This document shows positions 25,754 through 37,422 of a stretch of DNA of 64,000 nt, one piece after another. Source of the DNA: Hevea brasiliensis (Eukaryota > Streptophyta > Magnoliopsida > Malpighiales > Euphorbiaceae); the NCBI RefSeq assembly GCF_030052815.1, contig NC_079499.1, forward strand, positions 72,245,760 through 72,309,759, written 5' to 3'. Under the pieces are notes generated by a model. That model did no database searches. It was not told the origin of the DNA and saw nothing but the letters and a program-made list of their open reading frames with translations. The position numbers and the translations under genes were made by a program. Position 1 is the first letter of the stretch; each line of letters opens with the position of its first letter.

Positions 25754-26191
25754 CCATAACTCACTGTATATTTGGTCAATTGACCTGAAATTTTTACAGC
25801 AACAAGTTAAGACATAGACAAACAACTTTCATGAAGAAACCTACCCAAAATTATGGCCAGAACCTAACCTAAATGGCAGTGGCAGTCACTGTTCATGTTA
25901 CTGTAGATATGGTAATTTCTGCAGAATGGAAATCCGGCCAGCTGTGGTTTTTGGACCATATCTGGAGCTACAAAACTCCAAATGTAGTGATTCAGAAAAG
26001 GAAATTCAACTAGACAAAATAAGGAACAACTTTCATGTTTGCCATTTCTTCAAATTCCCACTGTAACAGGGCCCAATGGAACAGTAAAGTTGGGTCTCCA
26101 AAACTGAAAATTCTGCCTTCCTAGATTTAAGTTGAGAAATGGAAATGGCAATCAATTCCAACAAGTTTTAAATACAAAATGTGGTATGTTT

Positions 26192-28298
26192 TGAAGGAAC
26201 GGAAGCGTGAAAAACACAAGATTATACCATTGAATTCAAAAATTTTCACCTAGGGTCACATGCACCATGCAAGATTTATTTTTATCTATTTGATTTCAAT
26301 GATAAACAACATATTAAAACTCTTTTAATATGTTTTTGGATCTGTATTTTCCATTTAAGATTTTAAAATTAATCAGATTAATTTTAGAACCCTAGATTAA
26401 ATCAAGAACGATTACACTAACCTCTTGATGTGCTGCAGCGTGTCTGCGCCTTTGAGATTCGTCTTCAGGACACCAGATGTTGTCCCTCTAGCTTGTCCAC
26501 ACCAAGAACACCTATGGCAGCCCTTGAACAGCTTCTAAAACCTTTTCTATTAATTAGAAATTCAAGTTCTGCCTTTTAAGAGATTAGAGATGTAAACAGG
26601 ACACTAGAAACAATTTCTAGTGTTCTTAATTCAAGAGATTGATGGCTAATCTCTTTGAATTGATGAGAGATGAAGAGAAATAGCTGGAGAGGCTCAAAGT
26701 GGCGTGACAATTGAGAGGAGAGGCTACTGGTTATGTTTTCTTTTCATAACCACACTTAAATAGCTAGGTTAACACATTAAACCCTAGCCACATGTCACCT
26801 TTTGATTAGCTCTAGGTTTAAGTGACCCAATCACATTGTGCCAAGTGTCAAACCTATATTTAATCTTGATTTTAATTTTCTTACATGATTAAAAAAAACA
26901 TTTGGCAAGCTTATGTGTTATGCCATGTGTCACCATCTCATAGTGCCACGTGTCACACTGTGAAATGACCAAAATGCCCCTGTGTCTTAATTTTGAGTTC
27001 TTAACCCAAAATAATTATATTCTTCTTCTAATTAATTTATATCAAATATAAATTAATTAATTAATCTCTATTAATTAATTTCTCATCAATTAAATTCATA
27101 TTTAAACACTTTAAATATAAATTTAATTTATACTACACATCCAATAATCTAGATTTGGTTTCAAGTCATTCTAGGGACTTTGCAATTTAATTGCAAACCA
27201 AATCTATTTAATTAATCAATTAAATTCTTTAATTAATTAATTAAATCATATTTAAATAGGTGATAACTTGTGTATGTGTGTGACTTACTAGGCTCATCAC
27301 TAATTGGCAATGAGACATGATATCAACTCTTAATATTATCAGAACTCTTTCTTACCATAAATGATTTCTCTAAATCATTTTATGAACCTCATAGACCATG
27401 GTTAACACCTAGCATAGCATGCCATGGCCACCCAATTAGTAATAAGATTTACCTTAAATGAACCTATAATCATATGTTACCATGCACTAGAATCTCTCTT
27501 ACATAAAATCCCAACTCAAGCCGAGTCATGGTTTATGTCAAACTCCATTTGCTATGAATATTATGTTCTCTTTTAATTCCAGTTCTTGATTAAAAGATTT
27601 TTCTCATCAGAAACTCTTTTCTGAATAAATCTATCTGTCCTGGCAAGGAACTTGAAACATCAAGAACAATTAAATGAACATAGGATTTTAACTCTATTTA
27701 CTTAGAGGAACAGATTCCATCTTGATCAACACCTACCTCCATATATAACTAGTAGGAGCCAACACATGCCCATATACCCATACACAGTACAAGTATGAAA
27801 GCAGTATCAAACTCAAACTACCTATATACAAGATAACTGTGCTATCTCAGGTCTAAAGATTATATGCACTGATATGATTTATGACAAAACATTGACAAGA
27901 GTAAACTCCATGTGCTTGTCATAAGTGTCACTGGTTCGGCCTACTTATCATGTATAAGTGCCTATCATGTTTGTTATATGGCATGAGACTCACCATTCCA
28001 TCTTATTTATATCTCATATAAATAACTTGGGAACAAACATGAATACAATCTTTCTAGATAAGTCATGTCCTTATTATGAAGTATCCTTGATTGTGAACCT
28101 ATTTATGATACTTTGTGCTAGAAATATTGTCACTCATATTCTTAACAACTTAAGAATAATATTTCTTACAAAATATCAATGGACCTTTTCTATTACACAT
28201 AAATATATTATGTAAACGGAAAAGTGGAAATACCTTTTATTAATAAAATATATACAAGATACATACTAAATGATATGCTCTAGGGCATACTACTAACA
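26192..28298 (-). repeat. copia 3' LTR
   Basis: On the plus strand it begins TGAAGGAACGGAAGCGTG and ends CATACTACTAACA. The purine tract follows as ATCTCCCACT (28299-28308 on the plus strand). Confidence 0.95.
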
Positions 28299-28329
28299 AT
28301 CTCCCACTAGCACTAGAGCCATTCATTAC

Positions 28330-28867
28330 AATACCTTAGACCCATCTTCTCAAGATGTCAGTCTAACTGAGCTTGTGACAAAGGCTTAGTGAATGAATCA
28401 GCTGGATTTTCAGCTGATGCTATTTTCTGCATGGCTATATTGCCTTGCCCAACTATATCTCTAATAATGTGGTAGTGCCTTTCTATGTGTTTGGATTTTG
28501 GGTGAGACCTTAGTTCCTTAGCCTATATGACTGCTCCATTGTTGTCACAAAGGTAATGGAACCGACTCAATGGAAGGAACTCTGTAAGTTCTGTCACGAA
28601 CTTCTTCATCCAAATGACTTCTTTTGCAAAGAATATACTCAAATTTCATGAGTGGAATCTGCAATGCGTGCTCGCTTTGGAACTCTTCCAACTGACTGCA
28701 CCTCCATTACAAATGAACACATATCCAGAGGTAGACTTTCTATCATCGATATCTGATTGGAAATCAGAATCAGTATAACCATCCAATTGCAAGTCTCCAC
28801 CTCCATAAATCAAGAATAAATCCTTAGTTCTTCTCAAGTACTTAAGGATATTCTTGATACTATCCAT
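28330..28867 (-). pseudogene. copia RNase H and pol end
   Basis: The RNase H reading on the minus strand (NILKYLRRTKDLFL, DGYTDSDFQS, STSGYVF) covers 28867-28646. The tail continues in other frames to the purine tract, with recognisable host-tail words such as NPADSFT and CNEWL near 28420-28320. Frameshifts and a substitution-rich stretch around 28600-28650 inactivate it. Confidence 0.85.
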
Positions 28868-28926
28868 GTTCCAAACTGGATTGGATTGATACCGCTAGTC
28901 AAACTAACAAGATATGCGATATCCGC

Positions 28927-29931
28927 CTAGTACACAACATTGCATACATTAAACTTCCAATAGCCAAGCATATGGAATCTGGCCATCTTATCTCTTTCTT
29001 CAGGTGTCTTTGGAGACATCTCTTTAGAAAGGTGGATACCATGTCTCACTGGTAACAATCCTCTCTTGGAATCAAGCATGTTAAACCTCTTTAACACCTT
29101 TTCCAAGTATAGACTTTGGAATAAACCAATTATTCTTTTCGCTCTATCTCTATAGATGCGAATCCCAAGAATATAGGTTGCCTCCCCTAAGTCTTTCATG
29201 GAGAATGTATTTGACAACCATACCTTTTTAGTCACAACATACTGTTTCATTACCCATCAACGTATGTCATCCACATATAAGACAAGGAAAGTGATAGCTT
29301 GTCACTAACCTTCTTATATACACATGCCACATCCACATTTTTCTTAAAACCAAAAGATTTAATGGCTTTATCAAAACGGATGTACCAACTCCTCGAAGCT
29401 TGTTTCAACCCATAAATGGATCGCTTTAGCTTGCATACCTTGGAACCATCTTGGGATTCAAATCCCTTAGGTTGTTCCATGAAAATGTTTTCTTCAATGT
29501 ATCCATTGAGAAAAGCATTTTGACATCCATCCGCCAAATCTCATAATCATAGTATGCACTATTGCTAATAAAATCCTAATTGATTTAAGCATGGCAACAA
29601 AGTAGAAAGTCTCCTCATAATCTATTCCTTGCCTTTGGCGAAACCCTTTCGCTACTAGCCTTTCCTTATAGGTCTCTACCTTTCCATCAGAACCAATTTT
29701 CATCTTGAAAACCCATTTGTTTCCTATAGGTACAATACCTTCAGGTGGGTCAACAAGATCCCAAACTTGATTCTTATACATGGAATCAATCTCGGATTTC
29801 ATAGCATCAATCCATTTTGAAGAGTCTATATCTGATATAGCTTCTTCATAGGTAAGTGGATCATCCCCATGATCTACTTCTTCATGAGTAGACAACTCTT
29901 GTTCTTCTTCATGAAGTAAACCATATCTCAT
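28927..29931 (-). pseudogene. copia reverse transcriptase, frameshifted
   Basis: The N-terminal part (29931-29494) has the usual SKWIDAMKSEIDSM, NKWVFKMK and KERLVAKGFRQ blocks. A shift near 29530 leads to NAFLNGYIEENIFMEQ and LKQASRSWYIRFDKA (to about 29310). The catalytic YVDD is still encoded around 29265-29280 but in a shifted frame, and it is followed by a stop and a small deletion relative to the plus-strand copy at 130-190. The thumb and connection (KVWLSNTFSMKDLGEA, LKRFNMLDSKRGLLP) lie in 29250-28927. Confidence 0.9.
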
Positions 29932-31260
29932 CGGTGGGTGAGATACCTGGTTGTTCTACGAGGAACATTTATAGATGTTTCATCAACGGGTATAGGTTGA
30001 CTAGATGGATCTATATCCATCCGATGCATTGGTTTGTCAGAATTCTCCAATTCTAACTCTATTTGCCTTCCTTTGCCTCCTTCTTGAACAAACTGTTGTT
30101 CAAGAAATGTGTCATCTCTACTTATCACAACCTTTTGTGAAGTAGGCAAATAAAAATAATATCCAAAACTATCTTTTGGATATCCAACAAATCGACCTTT
30201 TTCTGATCTGGTCTCCAATTTATCAGTGTTCAGCTTTTGGATATAAGCTGGACAACCCCAAATCTTAACATGCTTAAGACTTGGTTTTCTTCCATGCCAT
30301 ATCTCATAAGGTGTGGAAGAAACTGATTTTGATGGAATCCTATTCAGAATATATAAAGCTGATTCTAATGCAAATCCCCAAAAGGAGATTGGCATATCAG
30401 TATAGCTCATCATACTACGTACCATATCCAATAAGGTACGATTTCTCCTTTCAGATACACCATTCAGCTGTGGCGTTCTGGAGGAGTCGGTGAGAAACAA
30501 TGCCATGCTCTCTCAAGTATTCATCAAATTCAGTACTCAAATATTCACCTCCACGATCTGATCGAAGAGCTTTAATATTCTTTCCTGTTTGATTTTCTAC
30601 TTCAGATTTAAATTCTTTGAACTTTTCAAAAGATTCATGTTTGTATTTCATCAAATACAAATACCCAAACCTTGATTTATCATCAGTAAAGGTAATAAAA
30701 TAATGAAAGCCCCCTCTAGCCATTTCTTTAAACGGACCACATACATCACTATGTATTAGTTCCAAAATATTTTCAGCTCTTAACCCTTGTCCAACAAAGG
30801 GTGATCTAGTCATTTTGCCTTGAAGGCAAGATTCACAAGTTGGAGTAGGCTCAGAGCCCAATGAGGATAGAATCCCCATTTTCTCCAATTTTGCAATCCT
30901 ATCTTCTGCAACATGACATAACCTTAAGTGCCAAATATATTTTGAACTTGAGTTGTTTTTCACCATGGCATTGCATTCATTTAGATTGCTATACTCTGGC
31001 CAGTGGTAACACTTTCTTACTGGCAATGGAAACACTTTCCTGTTAGCAATGGAAACACTTTCCTGTTGGCAGTGGAAACACTTTCCTTTGCCTTTGTCAG
31101 CTTTGGTCTTCCCTTTCTGTTTAGCTATTTTCTTGGAAGGACCAGGAATGTGAAGTTTCTTTTTCTTATTGCCCTTCTTCTTGTTGGACTTTCCAGCGGA
31201 AGAAGATGCAACCAAAGCTACCTCTTTTCCTTTATTGCCCAAAGATATTCTTTTGGGCAA
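29928..31260 (-). pseudogene. copia zinc knuckle, pre-integrase and integrase
   Basis: An open reading of 269 codons (31260-30451) runs from a lysine-rich gag end (KKKGNKKKKLH) through a zinc knuckle remnant (CFHCQQ). It continues into the GAG-pre-integrase HHCC region (WHLRLCH, CESCLQGK) and the integrase core (HSDVCGPF, TFTDDKSRFGY, SDRGGEY). A frameshift near 30500 leads to the rest of the core, QLNGVSERRNRTLLD, and the IWGCPAY tail (30506-29928). The protease (an aspartic D-S/T-G site) that normally lies between zinc knuckle and pre-integrase is not found; only about 20 residues separate them. Confidence 0.88.
31006..31094. repeat. 23-bp tandem repeat in copia zinc knuckle
   Basis: About 3.8 copies of a unit like GGAAACACTTTCCTGTTAGCAA plus one base lie in the coding sequence for the CCHC zinc knuckle. 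Three extra units add 69 bases and so keep the frame, but they replace the second half of the knuckle with repeated residues. The plus-strand copia copy does not include this region, so I cannot tell whether the expansion is specific to this element. Confidence 0.75.
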
Positions 31261-31849
31261 TAACTAGCATGTTGAGTAAACCAGCTAAGGTGCATTCCTG
31301 TTTAGTCATATGGAAATTTGTCACAAAATTCCCAAAAGACTCAGGAAGGGACTGAAGGATCAAATCCGTTTGTAGTAGGAAATCCATGTTGAAGTCAAGA
31401 TGTTCCAACTGCTCAATCAGCCGAATCATCTTGTGGACATGATCCTCAACATTCTGTCCCTCAAACATCCTCATACGGAATAGCTGTCTAGATATCTCAT
31501 ACCTAGCATTCCTGCTATGCTCACCATACAACTCTTGTAGGTGAAGGAGGATCTCACTTGCACTCTGCAAGTTTTCATGTCGTCAGAACTCATTACTCAT
31601 GGAAGCAAACATGTAACACTTAGCTCTCTTATCATGCTCCTTCCACTTGTTCAAAGTTTCATGTTCCTCTTAAGTGGCCTCTGGAGGTAAGGGACCAGGA
31701 ACATTTGAATCTAGAACATATCCTATATGTTCAAGGTTCAAGACAAGTTTCAAATTTCTTAGCCAATCAGACAGATTAGGTCCTGTCAACCTGTTGTAAT
31801 CAAGTATGCTTGCAAGGATATTAGATGGTGGTGGTTGTTTTGTGCTCAT
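31232..31849 (-). pseudogene. copia gag (UBN2-type)
   Basis: The start ATG at 31849-31847 gives MSTKQPPPSNILASILDYNR, then LTGPNLSDWLRNLKLVL, the usual N-terminus of plant copia gag. The UBN2 core continues through LQELYGEHSRNARYEI, RMFEGQNVEDHV and LDFNMDFLLQTDLILQSLP. Two in-frame stops (near 31672 and 31585) interrupt it, and a shift near 31250 separates it from the zinc knuckle frame. Confidence 0.9.
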
Positions 31850-33622
31850 TTTTATCAGAAAATTAACTGCAGAAAAGAACCAGATTAATTAGTAAATGTA
31901 TCATGTAATTAACCAAAATGATTATGGTCTTTTAATCAAATTGGTCCTCCCACTAACTTAGCAAATCCTACACTTCCAAAGTAGAAAACGGAAATCCTAG
32001 TTGGATGGATTTCTAGTGGGTGATTGAATTCTTATAATTCTATTGATCATCCTCAGGTACATCCATTATTGGAATTACAATAAACTATAAGTGAGCAACT
32101 CCTTGCCCATCACATCTCATGTGAGGTTCAATCCTTTACCTAGCCCCTAATGCTCAAAATCTCAGGTACATCCATTATTGACTTATCTTGCATTAGTTAA
32201 GTTGATCCCATTGAGCGATAATTATGCAAATAATTTTAATGTCCTCAGGTACATCCAATATTGGCCACTAAACCATTTACATATTTACAACATCTCATGC
32301 TTAACAATTATTCTTAAGAAAATCTCTTAAATAAATTGCATCTTATGCAACTATTTAAAATTTCTTAAAATAATTGCCCCAATGGAGGGCCTATGTTATA
32401 ATTACTTTAATTATAGCATTTCCAACTTAATCATTTGTTTGGAAGATTTTATGGTCATTCTATTTACTATTAAGGTCTCACTTTGCACATTATCCATTTA
32501 GCATGCATATATCATATAATTGCATACATTCCCATACATCTCATGCATTCATGGATAAGCAGTAAATATGGTATGATCATGGACTTTCTAAGGGATTCAA
32601 TTCTGAGCCACCAAGAATTGAATCAGGGCATTCCTAGGTGTATTTCATTCATTCATTTTACAAGAGTTGCTGAAGGAGTACATAATCAACACTTGATCTT
32701 GAATTCCTCCCCTTTGGTCCCACCAATGCTCTTGACCTCCTTGAACTTCTTGCAATCCAATATTACTTAGTAATCCTTGGCATACCAAGGCGAATTTACA
32801 AGAACTTAAATAAATGAAATTACAACCCAAAAATATTATAAACTTAATAATACATGCCCAAAATAAATTAAAATAAATTAATTAATTTACAATCCCAAAG
32901 AAACATAAAAGAAATAAATCCAATCACATTGGTCTTTTATAGTCCATGATCATCCATCATGCATATCACTATTTAACAATTAAATAAAACATACATACTT
33001 AAATTAAATTGAATATCTCATATTCAACTTAAAAATCCAGATTTGAATATGATTCAAATAAATTTAAAAATTCAGATTTGAATCTCATTCAAACAAATTT
33101 AAAAATTCAGATTTAAATCACATTCAAACAACTTCAAAAATTCAGATTTGAATCACATTCAAACATTTTTTAAAAAATCAGATTTGAATCACATTCAAAT
33201 ATTTTTTAAAAAATCAGATCTGAATTTTATTGAATCAATTTTAAAAAATCAGTTTTAAATATGATTCAAACAACTTTAAAAATTCAGATTTGAATCACAT
33301 TCAAACAACTTTTAAAATTCAGATTTGAATCACATTCAAACAATTTTTTAAAATTCTGATTTGAATCATAATTTGATTGTGTGATTAAAACAACTGATTA
33401 AACACTTTAATTAGTCAAAGAATAGGCCTTAGATCATACAACAATTGCAGAATTAAAAGCCAAACCTTGAACCACCCATGGAACCATTGTTGCCGCCACC
33501 AATGGTGGCTCCACCATGTGTGCCGCCACACCTCATGATCCAACCAGCAATGAATCTCTTGATCTCATGATCAAACACACAATTAAATTATATAATCAAC
33601 AATCTAAATGGAAAATATAGTG
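31850..33622 (-). other. long copia untranslated leader
   Basis: About 1.77 kb lie between primer site and gag without a credible coding frame. The leader contains three spaced copies of a block like CTCAGGTACATCCATTATTG (32051, 32161, 32243) and the minisatellite at 33010-33375. Plus-strand open frames such as 32483-32770 are antisense and not supported. Confidence 0.75.
33010..33375. repeat. minisatellite, about 35-bp unit, about 10 copies
   Basis: The consensus half-units are AAAAATTCAGATTTGAATCA and CATTCAAACAACTTT. The copies vary in the last third and in the number of A/T bases at the junctions. The array lies shortly downstream (in sense) of the copia primer site. Confidence 0.88.
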
Positions 33623-33634
33623 GCTCTGATACCA
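33623..33634 (-). other. copia primer binding site (initiator Met-tRNA)
   Basis: The minus strand reads TGGTATCAGAGC, two bases after the 5' LTR end. This is the standard plant LTR-retrotransposon site complementary to the 3' end of initiator methionine tRNA. Confidence 0.95.
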
Positions 33635-33636
33635 AT

Positions 33637-35745
33637 TGAAGGAACGGAAGTGTGAAAAACACAAGATTATACCATTGAATTCAAAAATTTTCACCTAGGG
33701 TCACATGCACCATGCAAGATTTATTTTTATCTATTTGATTTCAATGATAAACAACATATTAAAACTCTTTTAATATGTTTTTGGATCTGTATTTGCCATT
33801 TAAGATTTTAAAATTAATCAGATTAATTTTAGAACCCTAGATTAAATCAAGAACGATTACACTAACCTCTTGATGTGCTGCAGCGTGTCTGCGCCTTTGA
33901 GATTCGTCTTCAGGACACCAGATGTTGTCCCTCTAGCTTGTCCACACCAAGAACACCTATGGCAGCCCTTGAATAGCTTCTAAAGCCTTTTCTATTAATT
34001 AGAAATTCAAGTTCTGCCTTTTAAGAGATTAGAGATGTAAACAGGAGACTAGAAACAATTTTTAGTGTTCTTAATTCAAGAGATTGATGGCTAATCTCTT
34101 TGAATTGATGAGAGATGAAGAGAAATAGCTGGAGAGGCTCAAAGTGGCGTGACAATTGAGAGGAGAGGCTGCTGGTTATGTTTTCTTTTCATAACCACAC
34201 TTAAATAGCTAGGTTAACACATTAAACCCTAGCCACATGTCACCTTTTGATTAGCTCTAGGTTTAAGTGACCCAATCACATTGTGCCAAGTGTCAAACCT
34301 ATATTTAATCTTGATTTTAATCATCTTACATGATTAAAAAAACATTTGGTAAGCTTATGTGTTATGCCATGTGTCACCATCTCATGGTGCCACGTGTCTG
34401 TAATCGTGAAATGACCAAAATGCCCTGTGTCTTAATTTTGAGTTCTTAACCCAAAATAATTATTTTCTTCTTCTAATTAATTTATATCAAATATAAATTA
34501 ATTAATTAATCTCTATTAATTAATTTCTCATCAATTAAATTCATATTTAAACACTTTAAATATAAATTTAATTTATACTACACATCTAATAATCTAGATT
34601 TGGTTTCAAGTCATGCTAGGGACTTTGCAATTTAATTGCAAACCAAATCTATTTAACTAATCAATTAAACTCTTTAATTAATTAATTAAATCATATTTAA
34701 ATAGGTGATAACTTGTGTATGTGTGTGACTTACTAGGCTCATCACTAATTGGCAATGAGACATGATATCAACTCTTAATATCATCAGAACTCTTTCTTAC
34801 CATAAATGATTTCTCTAAATCATTTTATGAACCTCATAGACCATGGTTAACACCTAGCATAGCATGCCATGGCCACCCAATTAGTAATAAGATTTACCTT
34901 AAATGAACCTATAATCATATGTTACCATGCACTAGAATCTCTCTGTTACAAAATCCCAACTCAAGCTGGAGTCATGGTTTATGTCAAACTCCATTTGCTA
35001 TGAATATTATGTTCTCTTTTAATTCCAGTTCTTGATTAAAAAGATTTTTCTCATCAGAAACTCTTTCCTGAATAAATCTATCTGTCTTGGCCAGGAACTT
35101 GAAACATCAAGAACAATTAAATGAACATAGGATTTTAACTCTATTTACTTAGAGGAACAGATTCCATCTTGATCAACACCTACCTCCATATATAACTAGT
35201 AGGAGCCAACAGATGCCCATATACCCATACACAGTACAAGTATGAAAGCAGTATCAAACTCAAACTACCTCTATACAAGATAACTGTGCTATCTCAGGTC
35301 TAAAGATTATATGCACTGATATGATTTATGACAAAACATTGACAAGAGTAAACTCCATGTGCTTGTCATAAGTGTCACTGGTTCGGCCTACTTATCATGT
35401 ATAAGTGCCTATCATGTTTGTTATATGGCATGAGACTCACCATTCCATCTTATTTATATCTCATATAAATAACTTGGGAACAAACATGAATACAATCTTT
35501 CTAGATAAGTCATGTCCTTATTATGAAGTATCCTTGATTGTGAACCTATTTATGATACTTTGTGCTAGAAATATTGTCACTCATATTCTTAACAACTTAA
35601 GAATAATATTTCTAACAAAATATCAATGGACCTTTTCTATTACACATAAATATATTATGTAAACGGAAAAGTGGAAATGCCTTTTATTAATAAAATATAT
35701 ACAAGATACATACTAAATGATATGCTCTAGGGCATACTACTAACA
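33637..35745 (-). repeat. copia 5' LTR
   Basis: It begins TGAAGGAACGGAAGTGTG and ends CATACTACTAACA on the plus strand. It is followed by TGTTT, the second copy of the target duplication. Confidence 0.95.
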
Positions 35746-36278
35746 TGTTTGGGGTGTTAAAACCAATACACCTATTTTCTATCCAAAAGTCAACATTTTT
35801 GTTGACCAATGAGGTGAATAGTGACACCAAAACTTGAAATTCACAAATTGAAGAATTTAAAAGTTTCAAATGCCCTAGTATACCTAACAAGATTGGTTTG
35901 GATAGTTTGGCATGCCAATAGGGTTCAGTTAGCAGTACTGCATATGGCAATATGCCATTCTGTGATTTCATGGCTTTTAGCCATTCTGACCTTGTATTGA
36001 GCTTTGGCCTTGTGCCTGATGTTATCACAGCTTGTTAGCTGTTCTGTTGCACACCTGGAGATGCATATGTGACCGATGCTGTGACGGCCCAAGGTACTTG
36101 ATACCCAGTGCCAGTTTACCCATTTATCCAGTCCAGTCGTCTAGTGTAGGTTACTTGGGGCAACCAAATGAATAAAAGTGGACAAAGTAAATGATATACA
36201 AATACCAAACAAATAAAACGTACACATTCACTACATATTTAATTTCTTGCTATTTTCTTTTATTATATTATTGCACCA

Positions 36279-36296
36279 CTAAGCATTATTGCTTAG
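36279..36296 (+). other. stem-loop in inner LTR-II
   Basis: CTAAGCA and TGCTTAG pair around TTAT, preceded by GCACCA. A weak second stem (GCG with CGC) follows. Confidence 0.65.
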
Positions 36297-37300
36297 CGCA
36301 TTGCTTTTGCCACGCGTAGGTACTGGAGATACAGATCGTGAGCCCAGTAGACCACAGACTGGGTGAGTCCATCCTGCAGCTCTGCACAGTGTCCCTGTCA
36401 CCTCAACTTCTGCAGTGCATTGGTAGGACATTAGGTGTCATTTTGACATTTTGTAACTTAACCTTGTTTTTCTCCTATGTAATTAAACTTGTGCAATGTA
36501 TATTGATGTTTATGTAAATTATGAAAATTGTACTTGTGAATGGAAAAGTAAATGTTTACTTGTGATTTATATGTGATCATCACATGTGATGGATGATTGA
36601 GAACTGGAATTGAAATGTTGTTGAGATTTTGCTGATAAATTGAAGTTGGGATTGTTTGGTAATTATTTGGAAGTGTTTTTAACAGGTTCCGAAGAACTGT
36701 TTTCTCCATTTCTAGCCGGTACTCCGCCGGATTTTCTTTAAAATTTGCGGAACCTCAAATAAATAATAATTTTGATAAATGGCTTAAATAAATCATATTT
36801 CATAAATTAGCTACAAAAGCATGATACAAATTAAGTAAGGTATATTAGGGTGTGCCAGTACATCATGTGGCATTACTTACTCGGGTATACTGTACACGGG
36901 TACGGGGTGTCACAACTTGTATATGAATATCATGAGAAATGAATGAATAAGAAATGGAATTGTTGTTGAAAAATATTGAGACTTTGTTTATGAAATGGAG
37001 TTTGGGAATGATTGAAAACATATTGGAAGTGTTTTTCACAGGTTCCGAAGAACTATTTTTTCCATTTTTAGACGGTATTCTGTCGGATTTTCTATAAAAT
37101 TTGCGGAACCTCAAATAAATTTATAATTTCAATTAATGACTTAAATGAATTATATTTCATAAATTGTACTTCATAACTATGAATAAAAATAAAATAAAGA
37201 AGAATAAAAAAATGATTAAAATAAAATAGGGTGTTCAGGTACACTGTGTGACATATATTATTCGGTTATACTGTAGACGGGTAAGGGGTGACACATTTAG

Positions 37301-37312
37301 TGGTATCAAAGC
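37301..37312 (+). other. gypsy B primer binding site
   Basis: TGGTATCAAAGC lies five bases after the 5' LTR end. It differs by one base from the perfect initiator Met-tRNA site. Confidence 0.9.
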
Positions 37313-37422
37313 ACAGTTTAGGCATTTCTGAGTCTAAATCGAGTCCATACTATGCATTGCCTTTGTAAGAGTTGAGGTGACACTAAGTTAGATCTATTTG
37401 TATTTGTTGTTTTGAATAGAAT

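Larger units (their letters stand above)
26192..35745 (-). mobile_element. Ty1/copia element, structurally complete, defective
   Basis: This is a 9554-bp element with two LTRs of 2107 and 2109 bp, primer site, gag-pol and purine tract. A perfect target duplication TGTTT lies at 26187-26191 and 35746-35750. It is the deepest insertion in the nest and therefore the youngest in this branch. The LTRs differ at scattered sites (about a dozen differences seen in the first 800 bases; not fully counted). Gag and pol carry stops and frameshifts, and the protease segment appears to be missing. Confidence 0.95.
24269..36914 (+). repeat. solo LTR-II inside gypsy B 5' LTR, interrupted by copia
   Basis: It starts TGTAACACCCTCCCTG and ends GGTACGGGGTGTCACA. 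The duplication ACTTG (24264-24268 and 36915-36919) is perfect. The uninterrupted 3' LTR at 48990-49060 shows the empty target sequence. Its own length is about 3.09 kb without the copia. GC-rich blocks near 24269-24345, 24440-24500 and 24645-24700 are shared with the starts of both LTR families. Confidence 0.93.
21666..37295 (+). repeat. gypsy B 5' LTR, family LTR-II, interrupted
   Basis: The LTR proper covers 21666-24268 and 36920-37295, about 2.98 kb in total. It starts TGTAACACCCTCACTG and ends GGGTAAGGGGTGACACA. It is split by the solo LTR 24269-36914. Compared with the 3' LTR (46219-49396, 3178 bp) it lacks one segment of about 200 bp near 23130, where the 3' LTR has a hairpin module at 47684-47890. 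Confidence 0.9.

Noticed and set aside
33010..33375. Regular 35-bp repeats considered as a CRISPR-like array.
   Set aside because: There are no unique spacers, the units abut directly, and the array lies in a plant retrotransposon leader.
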